A stretch of DNA of 64,000 nucleotides from Paraburkholderia largidicola. Lineage in GTDB: Bacteria; Pseudomonadota; Gammaproteobacteria; Burkholderiales; Burkholderiaceae. The notes beneath the pieces are model-generated. The model was not told where the DNA came from. It was given only the letters and a program-made list of their open reading frames with translations, and searched no databases. Location of the stretch: positions 1,178,001-1,242,000 of the forward strand of contig NZ_AP023174.1 of NCBI RefSeq assembly GCF_013426895.1, written 5' to 3'. Made by a program: the position numbers and the translations under genes. Below are positions 9,122 through 18,886 of this stretch, piece after piece. Positions within the stretch are counted from its first letter, which is position 1. Every line of letters starts with the position of its first letter.

Positions 9122-9198
9122 AGGCTCGTAGCTCAGCTGGTTAGAGCACCACCTTGACATGGTGGGGGTCGTTGGTTCGAGTCCAATCGAGCCTACCA
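9122..9198 (+). tRNA. tRNA-Val (GAC)
   Basis: Cloverleaf: acceptor stem AGGCTCG/CGAGCCT, anticodon stem CCACC/GGTGG with loop TTGACAT (anticodon GAC at 9156-9158), T-arm containing GGTTCGAGTCC, and encoded CCA at 9196-9198. It stands upstream of thrS with its own promoter. Confidence 0.97.
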
Positions 9199-9384
9199 AC
9201 GAATCCGAAACTTCGGCTTGCCGATGTTTCGCAAACGCAAGTAGCAATGAGCGCTTCGGCGTAAATGGCGAATCAAGCGAACATGGTTATGACACCGCGA
9301 ACGTTGACCGGAACTGCTTCGGAGCGACGCTAGTCGAGGACCACTTTCGCCCTTGTTGTTTGCAGTAGTTTGCAGAAACGTGAA

Positions 9385-9418
9385 TGCGGCCCCTCGAAAG
9401 CGGGGCCGCATTTTTTTT
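9385..9418 (+). terminator. Intrinsic terminator between tRNA-Val and thrS
   Basis: TGCGGCCCC/GGGGCCGCA stem with loop TCGAAAGC followed by eight T. It ends the tRNA transcript or attenuates read-through into thrS. The 187 bp between tRNA and hairpin show no T-box or other element that I recognise. Confidence 0.9.
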
Positions 9419-9481
9419 GTCGCGCTTTTTTGTCTTTAAGTCTTGTTGCCTGTGCCGCCGGCCGGCATTACGGAGAACGCA

Positions 9482-11389
9482 ATGGTTTCGATACGACTGC
9501 CCGATGGTTCTGTTCGACAGTACGAGCATCCCGTGACCGTCGCCGAAGTGGCGGCCTCGATCGGCCCCGGTCTCGCGAAGGCGGCGCTCGGCGGCAAGAT
9601 CGACGGTGAACTGGTCGATACGTCTGCGCTGATCGATCGCGATGTCTCGCTCGCGATCGTCACGGACAAGGACGCCGATGGCCTCGACATCATTCGCCAC
9701 TCGACGGCGCATTTGCTCGCGTACGCGGTGAAGGACCTTTTTCCTGAAGCGCAGGTGACGATCGGGCCGGTGATCGACAACGGCTTCTACTACGACTTCT
9801 CGTATAGCCGTCCCTTCACGCCCGAAGATCTCGAGAAGATCGAAAAACGCATGCAGGAACTCGCGAAGAAGGATGAGCCGGTGTCGCGCCGCGTGGTGTC
9901 GCGCGATGAGGCCGTCGAGTACTTCAAGAGCATCGGTGAGAAGTACAAGGCCGAGATCATCGAATCGATTCCCGCCAGCGATGAAATCAAGCTGTACTCG
10001 CACGGTGGCTTTACGGATCTCTGCCGTGGCCCGCACGTTCCGTCGACGGGTAAGCTGAAGGTCTTCAAGCTGATGAAGCTCGCGGGCGCGTACTGGCGCG
10101 GCGACTCGAAGAACGAGCAGTTGCAGCGTATCTACGGCACGGCCTGGACGAAGAAGGAAGACCAGGACGCGTATCTGCACATGCTCGAAGAGGCGGAAAA
10201 ACGCGATCACCGCAAGCTCGGCAAGCAGCTCGACCTGTTCCACATGCAGGACGAGTCGCCGGGCATGGTGTTCTGGCATCCGCGCGGCTGGACCTTGTGG
10301 CAGCAGGTCGAGCAGTACATGCGCCGTCGCGTGAACGACGCGGGCTACCTCGAGATCAAGACGCCGATGATCATGGACCGTTCGCTGTGGGAAGCGTCCG
10401 GTCACTGGCAGAACTATCGTGAAAACATGTTCACGACGGAGTCGGAAAAGCGCGACTACGCAATCAAGCCGATGAACTGCCCGGGTCACGTGCAGGTGTT
10501 CAATCACGGCCTGCGTTCGTACCGCGATCTGCCGCTGCGTTACGCGGAATTCGGCTCGTGCCATCGGAATGAGTCATCGGGCGCACTGCACGGCCTGATG
10601 CGCGTGCGCGGCTTCGTCCAGGACGATGCGCATATTTTCTGTACCGAAGACCAGTTCATCAGCGAATCGATCGCGTTCAATACGCTTGCGATGAGCGTTT
10701 ATAAAGATTTCGGCTTCGACAACGTCGAAATCAAGCTGTCGCTGCGCCCCGATGCGCGCGCGGGTACGGATGAAACCTGGGATCGCGCCGAGCAGGGTCT
10801 GCGGGATGCGCTGACGGCCTGCGGCGTGAGCTGGGAAGAATTGCCCGGCGAGGGCGCGTTCTACGGTCCGAAGGTCGAATATCACATCAAGGATGCGCTC
10901 GGCCGTTCGTGGCAGTGCGGCACGCTCCAGCTCGACATGGTGCTGCCGGAGCGCCTCGGCGCCGAATACGTCGCCGAGGACAACAGCCGTCGCCGCCCGA
11001 TCATGCTGCACCGGGCAATCGTCGGATCAATGGAGCGTTTCCTCGGCATTCTGATCGAGCACCATGCCGGTGCAATGCCTGCCTGGCTGGCGCCGATGCA
11101 GGTCGTCGTGATGAATATCGCGGAAAGTCAGGCGGAATACGCACAATCTCTGGCCCAATCGTTGCAAAAACAAGGGGTTAGAGTAGAGGCTGATTTGCGC
11201 AACGAGAAGATTAGCTATAAAATACGCGAGCACACGCTGGAAAAGGTCCCGTATCTGCTGGTCGTCGGCGATAAGGAGCGTGATGCACAAACGGTAGCCG
11301 TGCGTGCCCGTGGCGGCGTCGATCTGGGCGTGATGTCCCTCGATGCCTTCAGCGAGCGTCTGCGCCAGGACGTGCAGACGTTCAAGTAG
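9482..11389 (+). CDS. thrS: Threonyl-tRNA synthetase
   Basis: 635-residue class II aminoacyl-tRNA synthetase with the full domain set: N-terminal TGS (about 1-65), editing domain with [11 protein letters not shown], catalytic core (motif 2 [20 protein letters not shown] and the zinc-ligand region [12 protein letters not shown]), and C-terminal anticodon-binding domain ([14 protein letters not shown]). ATG 9482 is preceded by CGGAGAACGCA; an in-frame ATG-like start at 9443 would place a non-family leader. First gene of the thrS-infC-rpmI-rplT-pheST-ihfA block. Confidence 0.97.
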   Translation: MVSIRLPDGSVRQYEHPVTVAEVAASIGPGLAKAALGGKIDGELVDTSALIDRDVSLAIVTDKDADGLDIIRHSTAHLLAYAVKDLFPEAQVTIGPVIDNGFYYDFSYSRPFTPEDLEKIEKRMQELAKKDEPVSRRVVSRDEAVEYFKSIGEKYKAEIIESIPASDEIKLYSHGGFTDLCRGPHVPSTGKLKVFKLMKLAGAYWRGDSKNEQLQRIYGTAWTKKEDQDAYLHMLEEAEKRDHRKLGKQLDLFHMQDESPGMVFWHPRGWTLWQQVEQYMRRRVNDAGYLEIKTPMIMDRSLWEASGHWQNYRENMFTTESEKRDYAIKPMNCPGHVQVFNHGLRSYRDLPLRYAEFGSCHRNESSGALHGLMRVRGFVQDDAHIFCTEDQFISESIAFNTLAMSVYKDFGFDNVEIKLSLRPDARAGTDETWDRAEQGLRDALTACGVSWEELPGEGAFYGPKVEYHIKDALGRSWQCGTLQLDMVLPERLGAEYVAEDNSRRRPIMLHRAIVGSMERFLGILIEHHAGAMPAWLAPMQVVVMNIAESQAEYAQSLAQSLQKQGVRVEADLRNEKISYKIREHTLEKVPYLLVVGDKERDAQTVAVRARGGVDLGVMSLDAFSERLRQDVQTFK

Positions 11390-11423
11390 CCACCAGGCAG
11401 CGCGGCTCGTTTTTTTAATTTTT

Positions 11424-11440
11424 AGAGGAAACGTAACATC
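11424..11440 (+). promoter_or_regulatory. Ribosome-binding site and ATC start codon of infC
   Basis: AGAGGAA (11424-11430) lies 7 bases before ATC (11438-11440). An in-frame TAG at 11423-11425 excludes any earlier start, and no ATG, GTG or TTG occurs between it and the conserved N-terminus. Non-canonical infC starts (AUU in E. coli) let IF-3 repress its own synthesis. Confidence 0.85.
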
Positions 11441-11962
11441 GCTACTGATAAGTCGTCGCATCGCATCAACGGTGAAATTACTGCACCCGAGGTGCGTCTG
11501 GTCGGAATCGACAACGAACCGCTCGGCATCGTAAAACTGGCTGATGCTTTCCGCCTGTCGGAACAGCAGGACGTGGATCTGGTTGAAATCGCGCCGCAAG
11601 CGGTTCCGCCCGTCTGCCGCCTGATGGACTACGGCAAGTTCAAGTACCAGGAAGCGAAGAAGCAGCACGAGGCCAAGCTCAAGCAGAAAGTCATCCAGGT
11701 CAAGGAAGTCAAATTCCGGCCGGGTACGGATGACGGTGACTACAACGTCAAGCTGCGCAATCTCGTCCGCTTCCTTGAAGATGGCGACAAGACGAAGATC
11801 ACGTTGCGTTTCCGTGGCCGCGAAATGGCTCACCAGGAAATCGGCATGCGCATGCTCGAGCGTCTGCGCACCGATCTGGATGAAGTCGGTCAGGTCGAGC
11901 AGATGCCAAAGATGGAAGGCCGCCAGATGATCATGGTGCTGGCGCCGAAGAAAAAGAAGTAA
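11438..11962 (+). CDS. infC: Translation initiation factor IF-3
   Basis: 174-residue IF-3. Its N-domain begins with [20 protein letters not shown] and the C-domain contains [14 protein letters not shown]-3 binds the 30S subunit and discriminates initiator tRNA and start codons. The start must be the ATC at 11438: a frame-matching stop lies just upstream, a good Shine-Dalgarno is correctly spaced, and the conserved N-terminal residues are encoded before the first GTG at 11492. A GTG start would drop 18 residues of the N-domain. The rare start implies autoregulation as in E. coli. Confidence 0.95.
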   Translation: MATDKSSHRINGEITAPEVRLVGIDNEPLGIVKLADAFRLSEQQDVDLVEIAPQAVPPVCRLMDYGKFKYQEAKKQHEAKLKQKVIQVKEVKFRPGTDDGDYNVKLRNLVRFLEDGDKTKITLRFRGREMAHQEIGMRMLERLRTDLDEVGQVEQMPKMEGRQMIMVLAPKKKK

Positions 11963-12216
11963 GCAGACTTTCGCTGCGCATCGCATTGTGTGCAGCGAGT
12001 TTGTCGGAAAGTTTGAGTCGCACGTCGCCGAAGGCGGTGTGTGAAGGCAGGTTTCGGAATGCGCTCGCAGTTGTCGTACAGCGAGCGTTCTTCCTGAAAA
12101 GCAGCGGCCAGCAATTCAGGCCGTCTGCATACCAAGTGGAGTGGGTTTCAAAGGGCGGATGAGGGCTTTCTGGGCCAACCGCACACCCATGTCCATCAAA
12201 TAATGGAGTAGTTGTC
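11963..12216. other. infC-rpmI spacer
   Basis: 254 bp without a gene. By analogy with enterobacteria it could hold an L20-responsive leader, but I cannot identify the pseudoknot by eye. Confidence 0.3.
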
Positions 12217-12414
12217 ATGCCGAAGATGAAGACCAAGAAGAGCGCTGCAAAGCGCTTCGTGGTTCGTCCGGGCGGTACCGTCAAGCGCGGTCAAGCCTTC
12301 AAGCGCCACATTCTTACCAAGAAGACCACCAAGAACAAGCGTCACCTGCGCGGCGCCACGGCAGTTCATGATTCCGATCTGAACTCCGTACGCGCGATGC
12401 TGCCGTTCGCCTAA
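12217..12414 (+). CDS. rpmI: 50S ribosomal protein L35
   Basis: 65 residues, strongly basic, typical bL35 sequence ([14 protein letters not shown] at the start, [16 protein letters not shown] in the middle). A structural protein of the large subunit. ATG 12217 follows AATGGAGTAGTTGTC. rplT starts 29 bp downstream; the two are co-transcribed with infC in the conserved order. Confidence 0.98.
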
Positions 12415-12443
12415 CCCTTAACCGACACTCATAGGAGCGAAAC

Positions 12444-12803
12444 ATGCCTCGAGTCAAACGTGGGGTTACCGCACGGGCCCGCCACAAGAAGATCATTAAT
12501 CTGGCCAAGGGTTACCGCGGCCGCCGCAATAACGTCTATCGCATCGCCAAGCAGGCGGTCATGCGCGCAGGCCAATACGCCTACCGCGATCGCCGCAACA
12601 AGAAGCGTGTGTTCCGCGCACTGTGGATCACGCGTATCAACGCGGCGGTGCGTCAGCACGACATGACGTACAGCGTGTTCATCAACGGCCTGAAGAAGGC
12701 GTCGATCGAACTCGACCGCAAGGTGCTGGCCGACATGGCTGTGTTCGACAAGGCTGCTTTTGCTGCGATCGTCCAGCAGGTGAAAGCCGCCGTTGCAGCC
12801 TGA
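12444..12803 (+). CDS. rplT: 50S ribosomal protein L20
   Basis: 119 residues, canonical bL20 ([46 protein letters not shown]). An early large-subunit assembly protein; in other bacteria it also represses its own operon. ATG 12444 has the ribosome-binding site AGGAGCGAAAC. A strong terminator follows 72 bp later and separates it from pheS. Confidence 0.98.
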   Translation: MPRVKRGVTARARHKKIINLAKGYRGRRNNVYRIAKQAVMRAGQYAYRDRRNKKRVFRALWITRINAAVRQHDMTYSVFINGLKKASIELDRKVLADMAVFDKAAFAAIVQQVKAAVAA

Positions 12804-12875
12804 GTGCGCTGTTAGCATCTAGTACTGCGTGGTTCGTTGCAGCGAACAGTCCGGTAGTCTCGGTGACGCTGCAAC

Positions 12876-12907
12876 AAAAACGGGGCTCCTCACCGAGCCC
12901 CTTTTTT
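12876..12907 (+). terminator. Intrinsic terminator after rplT
   Basis: GGGGCTC/GAGCCCC stem (12882-12901) with loop CTCACC, flanked by AAAAAC and TTTTTTG. It lies 55 bp before pheS and could act as an attenuator for the phe genes, but no Phe-rich leader peptide was recognised. Confidence 0.88.
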
Positions 12908-12962
12908 GTTGGTCGAGCCAGTTTTACTTCGATTGAATACTGACGTTGAAAAGATGGGATCA

Positions 12963-13976
12963 ATGGATCTGGACCAGATTGTCGCCGACGCAAAAAGCGC
13001 CTTTGAACAAGCCTCCGACGTCACCACGCTCGAAAACGAGAAGGCACGCTTTCTCGGCAAGTCGGGCGCACTGACGGAACTGTTGAAGGGGCTCGGCAAG
13101 CTCGATCCCGAAACGCGCAAGACGGAAGGCGCGCGGATCAACATTGTGAAGCAGCAGGTCGAAGCTGCGTTGACGGCGCGCCGCCAGGCGCTTGCCGACG
13201 CGCTGCTGAACCAGCGCCTCGCCGCCGAAGCCATCGACGTCACCTTGCCCGGTCGCGGCACCGGTACAGGTAGTCTGCACCCCGTGATGCACACGTGGGA
13301 GCGGGTCGAACAGATCTTTCGCACGATTGGTTTCGACGTGGCCGACGGCCCCGAGATCGAAACCGACTGGTACAACTTCACGTCGCTGAACAGCCCGGAA
13401 AACCATCCGGCCCGTTCGATGCAAGACACGTTCTACGTCGACGGCAAGGACGCTGAAGGCCGTCCGCTGCTGCTGCGCACGCACACCAGCCCGATGCAGG
13501 TCCGCTACGCGCGCACCAACACGCCGCCTATCAAGGTGATCGTGCCTGGCCGCACGTACCGCGTGGACAGCGACGCGACGCACTCGCCGATGTTCAATCA
13601 GGTCGAAGGCCTGTGGATCGACGAGAACATCAGCTTCGCCGACCTGAAGGGCGTCTACACCGACTTCCTCAAAAAATTCTTCGAGCGCGACGATATTCTC
13701 GTGCGCTTCCGTCCGTCGTACTTCCCGTTCACCGAGCCTTCGGCCGAGATCGACATGATGTTCGAGCATGGCAAGAACGCCGGTAAGTGGCTCGAAATTT
13801 CGGGCTCGGGCCAGGTTCACCCGACGGTGATCCGCAACATGGGCCTCGACCCCGAGCGCTATATCGGTTTTGCGTTCGGCAGCGGCCTCGAGCGCCTGAC
13901 GATGCTGCGCTACGGCGTTCAGGACCTGCGTCTGTTCTTTGAAAACGACCTGCGCTTCCTGCGCCAGTTCGCCTGA
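12963..13976 (+). CDS. pheS: Phenylalanyl-tRNA synthetase alpha subunit
   Basis: 337-residue catalytic subunit of the alpha2-beta2 enzyme. N-terminal coiled-coil tRNA-binding region ([19 protein letters not shown]), then the class II core with [14 protein letters not shown] and the motif 3 region [17 protein letters not shown]. Start chosen at ATG 12963 ([10 protein letters not shown]); an ATG three codons earlier (12954) is possible, and the frame open to 12906 overlaps the terminator. pheT follows after 166 bp. Confidence 0.97.
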   Translation: MDLDQIVADAKSAFEQASDVTTLENEKARFLGKSGALTELLKGLGKLDPETRKTEGARINIVKQQVEAALTARRQALADALLNQRLAAEAIDVTLPGRGTGTGSLHPVMHTWERVEQIFRTIGFDVADGPEIETDWYNFTSLNSPENHPARSMQDTFYVDGKDAEGRPLLLRTHTSPMQVRYARTNTPPIKVIVPGRTYRVDSDATHSPMFNQVEGLWIDENISFADLKGVYTDFLKKFFERDDILVRFRPSYFPFTEPSAEIDMMFEHGKNAGKWLEISGSGQVHPTVIRNMGLDPERYIGFAFGSGLERLTMLRYGVQDLRLFFENDLRFLRQFA

Positions 13977-14142
13977 GGCGAGCCAAAGCGTAGAGCGCGA
14001 GCCAACAGGCTTTAAGCACGCGACGAGAGCGGCACGGCATTCGGCAATCTGACTGCCGCCGCAAACAGCGCCTCCGGTTGATGCCGACCTTGTCGACATA
14101 CCGGCCGGATGCGGACACAACCTGTTTAGAACGTACAGAACC

Positions 14143-16575
14143 ATGCAATTCCCGGAATCCTGGCTCAGAACCTTTGTCGATCCGCAACTGACGACGGCCG
14201 AGCTGTCGCACGCCCTGACGATGGCCGGTCTCGAAGTGGAGGACCTGCGTCCCGCTGCGCCGCCGACGTCGAAGATCGTGGTGGGCCGCGTGCTCGAAGT
14301 CGTCAAGCACCCGGACGCGGACAAGCTCAACGTCTGTCAGGTCGACGCCGGCACAGGCGCGACGTTGAACATCGTGTGCGGTGCGCCGAACGTGTCGCCT
14401 GGCATCAAGGTGCCCGTCGCGCTGGTCGGCGCGCAACTGCCGCCCGCCGAAGAGGGCGGTGCACCGTTCGCGATCAAGCTGTCGAAGCTGCGTGGCGTGC
14501 AAAGCGAAGGCATGCTGTGCTCGGCGCGTGAACTGAAGTTGTCCGAAGATCATAGCGGCCTGCTGATCCTGCCGGAAGATACGCCGATCGGCCAGGATAT
14601 CCGCGAAACGCTGAACCTCGACGACACTGTGTTCGAAATCAAGCTGACGCCGAACAAGGCCGATTGCCTGTCGGTGTTCGGCGTCGCGCGCGAGACGGCC
14701 GCGATCACGGGCGCGCTGCTGCGTCCGCTCGATATCAAGCCCGTCGAAGTGAAGCTGAACGAAACGCTGCCCGTGAAGATCTCGGCGCCGGACCTGTGCG
14801 GCCGTTTTTCGGGCCGCGTGATCCGCGGCGTCAACGCGCGTGCCAAGTCGCCGGCGTGGATGGTCGAGCGGCTCGAACGTTCCGGTCAACGAAGCATTTC
14901 GGCTTTGGTCGACATCTCGAACTACGTGATGCTCGAACTCGGCCGTCCGTCGCACGTGTTCGATCTGGACAAGATTCACGGCGAGATGGACGTGCGCTGG
15001 GGCAAGCCCGGCGAGTCGCTCAAACTGCTGAACGGCAATACGGTCGAAGTGGACGAAACGGTCGGCGTGATCGCCGACGATCACCACATCGAAAGCCTCG
15101 CGGGCATCATGGGCGGCGACAGCACGGCCGTGACGCTCGACACGACCAACATCTATCTCGAAGCCGCATTCTGGTGGCCCGATAGCATTCGCGGCCGTTC
15201 GCGCCGTTATAACTTCTCGACGGACGCGGGCCATCGCTTCGAACGCGGCGTCGACTACTCGACGACTGTCGAGCATATCGAACGGATCACGCAACTGATT
15301 CTCGACATCTGCGGCGGCGAAGCGGGTCCCGTCGACGATCAGATCGTCAATGTGCCGAAGCGCGAGCCCGTCAAGATGCGCGTCGCGCGCGCGAACCGCA
15401 TCATCGGCGTGGCGATCGGCGGCGATGAAATTGCGCAAATCTTCACGCGCCTCGGCCTGCCGTTCGAACGCGACGGCGACGATTTCCTCGTGACGCCGCC
15501 GCCGTATCGCTTCGATATCGAAATCGAAGAAGACCTGATTGAAGAAGTCGCGCGCATTTACGGCTTCGAGAAGATTCCGGCGAATCCGCCCGTAGCGCGC
15601 AGCGAGATGCGCCGCACGAACGAAACGCAGCGCTCCATTCACACGCTGCGTCACGCGCTGGCCGCACGCGATTACGCGGAAACGGTGAACTTCAGTTTCG
15701 TCGATGCCGAATGGGAGCAGGATTTCGCGGGCAACGACAAGCCCGTGAAGCTGCTCAATCCGATCGCGAGCCAGCTGTCGGTGATGCGTACAACGCTGTT
15801 CGGCAGCCTGATCAACGTGCTGCGCCACAACCTGAACCGTCGTGCGGAGCGCATTCGCGTGTTCGAAGCGGGACGCGTGTTCCTGCAGGACGCGTCGATC
15901 AAGGCGGGTGAACTGGCTGTGGAAGGCTTCGCGCAACCGAAGATGTTCGGCGCGCTCGCCTATGGCCCCGTCATCGAAGAGCAGTGGGGCGCGCAAACGC
16001 GTGCCGTCGACTTCTTCGACGTGAAGGGCGATCTCGAAGCGCTGCTGGCACCCGCCGTCGCGCGCTTCGTGAAGGCGGAACATCCGGCGCTGCATCCGGG
16101 ACGTAGCGCGCGCATCGAACTCGATGGCCGCGCGATCGGCTGGATCGGCGAACTGCATCCGCGATGGATGCAGAAGTACGACCTGCCGCATGCGCCGATC
16201 CTGTTCGAAGTCGAAGCAGAAGCGCTGATGCAGCGCGCGCTGCCGAGCCCGACGGAAGTGTCGAAATTCCCGCCCGTGCGGCGTGATATCGCGATCGTCG
16301 TCGATCAGAAAATCGAAGTTCAGGCGCTCTTTGACGAGATGCAAAAGGCACTTTCGGACGAGGCTTGCAAGACCATTCAAAGGGTTGCGCTTTTCGATGA
16401 ATTTCGTGCAAAATCAAATACTTCCGGCGGGCTGGCAGCGCACGAGAAAAGCCTTGCGTTCCGTGTAACCTTGCAAGATACTGGTGGCACCCTTCAGGAT
16501 GAAACGGTCGATCTGGCCATTCAGACTCTGGTGGATCGTCTTGCTCGAGTATATGGCGCCCGGTTGCGCGGATAA
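14143..16575 (+). CDS. pheT: Phenylalanyl-tRNA synthetase beta subunit
   Basis: 810 residues, the bacterial length. Order: tRNA-binding EMAP-like domain (about 40-150, [22 protein letters not shown]), B3/B4 editing region, B5 domain, core, and C-terminal FDX-ACB anticodon-binding domain (from [15 protein letters not shown]). It partners PheS, edits mischarged tyrosine and binds tRNA-Phe. ATG 14143 ([14 protein letters not shown]) fits the family. ihfA begins 54 bp after the stop. Confidence 0.97.
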   Translation: MQFPESWLRTFVDPQLTTAELSHALTMAGLEVEDLRPAAPPTSKIVVGRVLEVVKHPDADKLNVCQVDAGTGATLNIVCGAPNVSPGIKVPVALVGAQLPPAEEGGAPFAIKLSKLRGVQSEGMLCSARELKLSEDHSGLLILPEDTPIGQDIRETLNLDDTVFEIKLTPNKADCLSVFGVARETAAITGALLRPLDIKPVEVKLNETLPVKISAPDLCGRFSGRVIRGVNARAKSPAWMVERLERSGQRSISALVDISNYVMLELGRPSHVFDLDKIHGEMDVRWGKPGESLKLLNGNTVEVDETVGVIADDHHIESLAGIMGGDSTAVTLDTTNIYLEAAFWWPDSIRGRSRRYNFSTDAGHRFERGVDYSTTVEHIERITQLILDICGGEAGPVDDQIVNVPKREPVKMRVARANRIIGVAIGGDEIAQIFTRLGLPFERDGDDFLVTPPPYRFDIEIEEDLIEEVARIYGFEKIPANPPVARSEMRRTNETQRSIHTLRHALAARDYAETVNFSFVDAEWEQDFAGNDKPVKLLNPIASQLSVMRTTLFGSLINVLRHNLNRRAERIRVFEAGRVFLQDASIKAGELAVEGFAQPKMFGALAYGPVIEEQWGAQTRAVDFFDVKGDLEALLAPAVARFVKAEHPALHPGRSARIELDGRAIGWIGELHPRWMQKYDLPHAPILFEVEAEALMQRALPSPTEVSKFPPVRRDIAIVVDQKIEVQALFDEMQKALSDEACKTIQRVALFDEFRAKSNTSGGLAAHEKSLAFRVTLQDTGGTLQDETVDLAIQTLVDRLARVYGARLRG

Positions 16576-16629
16576 CTGATAACGGCTGTTCCGCAAGTTC
16601 CGTTCTGGTTGACGCGCCATTTGACAGAT

Positions 16630-17040
16630 ATGAATGAAATGAACTCGAGTGATTTCGAAGCCCTTCTTACGGCGCAGCGTAGCGCCATGATCCGCGATAT
16701 CCCTACCTCAACCGCTAGCGCGTCGGGCGAAGCGCCGACGCTTACCAAGGCTGAGCTTGCCGAGCTGCTGTTCGACAATGTCGGGCTCAACAAGCGGGAA
16801 GCGAAGGACATGGTCGAAGCGTTCTTCGAGGTAATTCGCGACGCGTTGGAGAGTGGCGACAGCGTCAAGCTGTCCGGCTTCGGCAACTTCCAGTTGCGCG
16901 ACAAGCCTCAGCGTCCGGGCAGAAATCCGAAAACGGGCGAGGCGATTCCTATCGCCGCGCGCCGCGTCGTGACGTTCCACGCAAGTCAAAAGCTGAAGGC
17001 GCTGGTCGAGAACGGCGCTGAAGAAAGCTTCGCGCGCTGA
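16630..17040 (+). CDS. ihfA: Integration host factor subunit alpha
   Basis: 136 residues from ATG 16630. The HU/IHF domain ([30 protein letters not shown] to the end) includes the DNA-intercalating arm [24 protein letters not shown]. The protein bends DNA as a heterodimer with IhfB. Compared with E. coli IHF-alpha (99 residues) it has about 38 extra N-terminal residues rich in Ser, Thr and Ala. The start could also be ATG 16639 ([10 protein letters not shown]); both include the extension. Position after pheT is the conserved order. Confidence 0.93.
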   Translation: MNEMNSSDFEALLTAQRSAMIRDIPTSTASASGEAPTLTKAELAELLFDNVGLNKREAKDMVEAFFEVIRDALESGDSVKLSGFGNFQLRDKPQRPGRNPKTGEAIPIAARRVVTFHASQKLKALVENGAEESFAR

Positions 17041-17094
17041 TCGATTCGCGCGCCCGCGCAACCACTACGACGGTTATCCGACCGCTAACTGACG

Positions 17095-17499
17095 ATGACA
17101 GCGACGATCGAAAAAGTCGTCTTGCCTCCGATTCCCGCGAAGCGCTACTTCACGATCGGTGAAGTCAGCGAACTATGCGGTGTGAAACCGCATGTGCTGC
17201 GGTACTGGGAGCAGGAGTTCACGCAGTTGCGGCCGGTGAAGCGCAGGGGCAATCGCCGGTACTACCAGCATCATGAAGTGCTGCTGATCCGGCGGATCCG
17301 CGAGTTGTTGTACGAGCAGGGCTTCACGATCAATGGCGCGCGCAACCGGCTCGATTCGCATGGCGCGGGTCAAGCGGCGGAAGTCGAAGGCGAAGTGGTC
17401 GAAGGTACGGTCACGCAAACGGCGGCGAACACGGCCACGGTCGATGTCGATCAGTTGCGCAAGGAGTTGCTGCAAGTGATCGACCTGCTCGGGCATTGA
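17095..17499 (+). CDS. MerR-family transcriptional regulator
   Basis: 134 residues with an N-terminal MerR winged helix (YFTIGEVSELCGVKPHVLRYWEQEF, then KRRGNRRYYQHHEVLLIRRIRELL), followed by a short tail with a predicted coiled segment (DQLRKELLQVIDLLG). No metal-binding cysteines of the MerR/CueR type. It follows ihfA as in many proteobacteria, where this gene is often simply called MerR-like. ATG 17095; no obvious operator was found. Confidence 0.9.
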   Translation: MTATIEKVVLPPIPAKRYFTIGEVSELCGVKPHVLRYWEQEFTQLRPVKRRGNRRYYQHHEVLLIRRIRELLYEQGFTINGARNRLDSHGAGQAAEVEGEVVEGTVTQTAANTATVDVDQLRKELLQVIDLLGH

Positions 17500-17555
17500 A
17501 CGATTTGTTGTATCGAGATTTGATTGTTGCAGTTCTATTCGCGTGAAGGGTCTGT

Positions 17556-17561
17556 TATACT
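17556..17561 (+). promoter_or_regulatory. -10 box of tRNA-Pro
   Basis: TATACT 11 bp before the mature tRNA end; the -35 region (TTCTAT at 17533-17538) is poor. Confidence 0.5.
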
Positions 17562-17571
17562 TTCATGCTTT

Positions 17572-17648
<77 letters not shown>

Positions 17649-17660
17649 GAAAGACAAAAA

Positions 17661-17693
17661 GGACTTACGGTGTCATGCCGTAAGTCCTTTTTT
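17661..17693. terminator. Bidirectional intrinsic terminator after tRNA-Pro
   Basis: Perfect 10-bp stem GGACTTACGG/CCGTAAGTCC with loop TGTCATG, six T on the + side and AAAAA on the other. It can end both the tRNA transcript and the leftward DUF3303 gene. Confidence 0.9.
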
Positions 17694-17801
17694 CTTTGCG
17701 CGGCGGTTTGGTACCTGTCGCGGATGGACATCGAACTGCATCGTCATCCTGATTAATCGATGTCCAAGGGAATCAACGCCCTGGCCGAATGCAGCACCAC
17801 G

Positions 17802-18086
17802 TCACTTCTGCGCGAGAAACGCGCCCAACGCTTGCCCGAGTTCCTCGTCGGTGACAGCGGGCGAAATGGTGAACGTAAAGATATCGCCCCATTGCAGCAT
17901 CCACGCGGCCATCGGCGCGGTGCTGTTGGACTCGATGATCGCGCAGCCGCTCAATTCGCCGATCGAATGCCAGCGTCCAAGCATCGTGATGCCGTCAGGC
18001 GGCAGGGCGCCGCCCGTTTTCATGAAGCGCTCGACGGCCGATTGCTGTGCTGTTGGCAAACCGTTCCACTGAACAATGAACTTCAT
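17802..18086 (-). CDS. DUF3303 family protein
   Basis: 94-residue small soluble protein (MKFIVQWNGLPTAQQSAVERFMKTG; GRWHSIGELSGCAIIES; ending ALGAFLAQK), resembling the DUF3303 group of ferredoxin-like-fold proteins of unknown function. ATG at 18086 has the ribosome-binding site GGAGGTG; the longer frame to 18137 lacks one. It is divergent from the double UvrA gene and ends at the tRNA-Pro terminator. Function unknown. Confidence 0.75.
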   Translation of the reverse strand: MKFIVQWNGLPTAQQSAVERFMKTGGALPPDGITMLGRWHSIGELSGCAIIESNSTAPMAAWMLQWGDIFTFTISPAVTDEELGQALGAFLAQK

Positions 18087-18370
18087 TGCGCACCTCCACT
18101 TCAGTCGCGGCGATGCCGGCCAGTGGCGAGCCGTCACCGTGACGGGCGCTGCGGATAGCGGCGCTCGGGAGCCTGCATCGCATGCAGATTCGTCCTACAG
18201 AATCCGCAACCCGATGCCGCCACCTCGGCGTTCCAAAGAATGATAGGCATCCCGCCTCGAACTTCCAGGCGCAAGCACGGGGTATTTGGGCGGTTTCTGT
18301 GTGCCTTACCGCATCCGATCCAGCAAGCGACTCGCGCTTTAAGTTTCTGTTAAGGCTGCGCTCATACATT

Positions 18371-18582
18371 GTTCGAGCGTTCGGACGATGCAGGAGGTGC
18401 TGCGAGGAGTCGTCCGACGCTTCGTGGTCCGCCGGGGGGCGAACCAGCCGAAGACCATCGTCGATGCGCATTCGACCGCCGCAAGGCGACAGATGGCGTG
18501 TGGCAAGCGGCCGATCAGCCTTCGCCCGAGGGCTGTGGGGGACGGCCATTCGAACCCGGTGCTCCACCGGGTTTTTCTTTTC
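18371..18582 (+). ncRNA. Candidate small RNA with intrinsic terminator
   Basis: The segment opens with a stem in which TCGGACGA pairs with TCGTCCGA (about 18380-18410), contains further short hairpins, and ends in a perfect AACCCGGT/ACCGGGTT stem (18553-18573, loop GCTCC) with a T-rich tail. Nothing coding on the + strand lies upstream to need this terminator. No Rfam family is recognised and the promoter is weak, so this is a structural inference only. Confidence 0.25.
18553..18582 (+). terminator. Intrinsic terminator without assigned gene
   Basis: 8-bp stem AACCCGGT/ACCGGGTT, five-base loop, then TTTTTCTTTT. It lies about 150 bp upstream of the LexA box. Confidence 0.7.
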
Positions 18583-18732
18583 CGGCGCGCGCCGGCCCAT
18601 CACGCACGGGCACGAACCCTGCGCAGGATTGACTCGATTCCACGCTGAACCGTGCGGCCTCCGTCGCGTCACACACTGGTCATTTGGCTTATGCCGTTTG
18701 CCGCGCTATCGTCGTGCAATCGGCGTGCAAAA

Positions 18733-18748
18733 CTGTATAAACATACAG
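18733..18748. promoter_or_regulatory. LexA (SOS) box
   Basis: CTGTATAAACATACAG fits CTG-N10-CAG with six-base arms that are exact complements (CTGTAT/ATACAG). A -10-like TATAGT follows at 18749-18754, so LexA bound here would cover the promoter. It lies 138 bp upstream of the TTG start of the double UvrA. Confidence 0.85.
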
Positions 18749-18886
18749 TATAGTATTCACCTATCCGGCGCGGCGGCCTGCAGATATTTCGGCTACACGC
18801 GCTGCACGAACCTCGCCGACGAGCACGCATGGCCGCAAACGGCCGGCCATCATGCCCCGGCCAACTCATTCAGACGGACAGGCAAA

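Larger units (their letters stand above)
18087..18886. other. 800-bp gene-poor region upstream of the double uvrA
   Basis: Several frames stay open here only because stops are rare at this GC content; none has a convincing start. Contents: a possible small RNA with its own terminator (18371-18582) and the LexA-controlled promoter of the double UvrA (18733-18754). Confidence 0.5.

Noticed and set aside
13729..16380. 883-codon open frame antisense to pheT
   Set aside because: Shadow of pheT with biased composition only.
18540..18570. tmRNA or tRNA-like 3-prime end (CATTCGAACCC followed by CCA)
   Set aside because: No matching acceptor or D-arm upstream; the bases are part of the terminator stem.
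18182..18886. Upstream extension of the double uvrA frame (235 codons)
   Set aside because: It crosses the LexA box, promoter and terminator hairpin and shows no UvrA similarity before the TTG at 18887.
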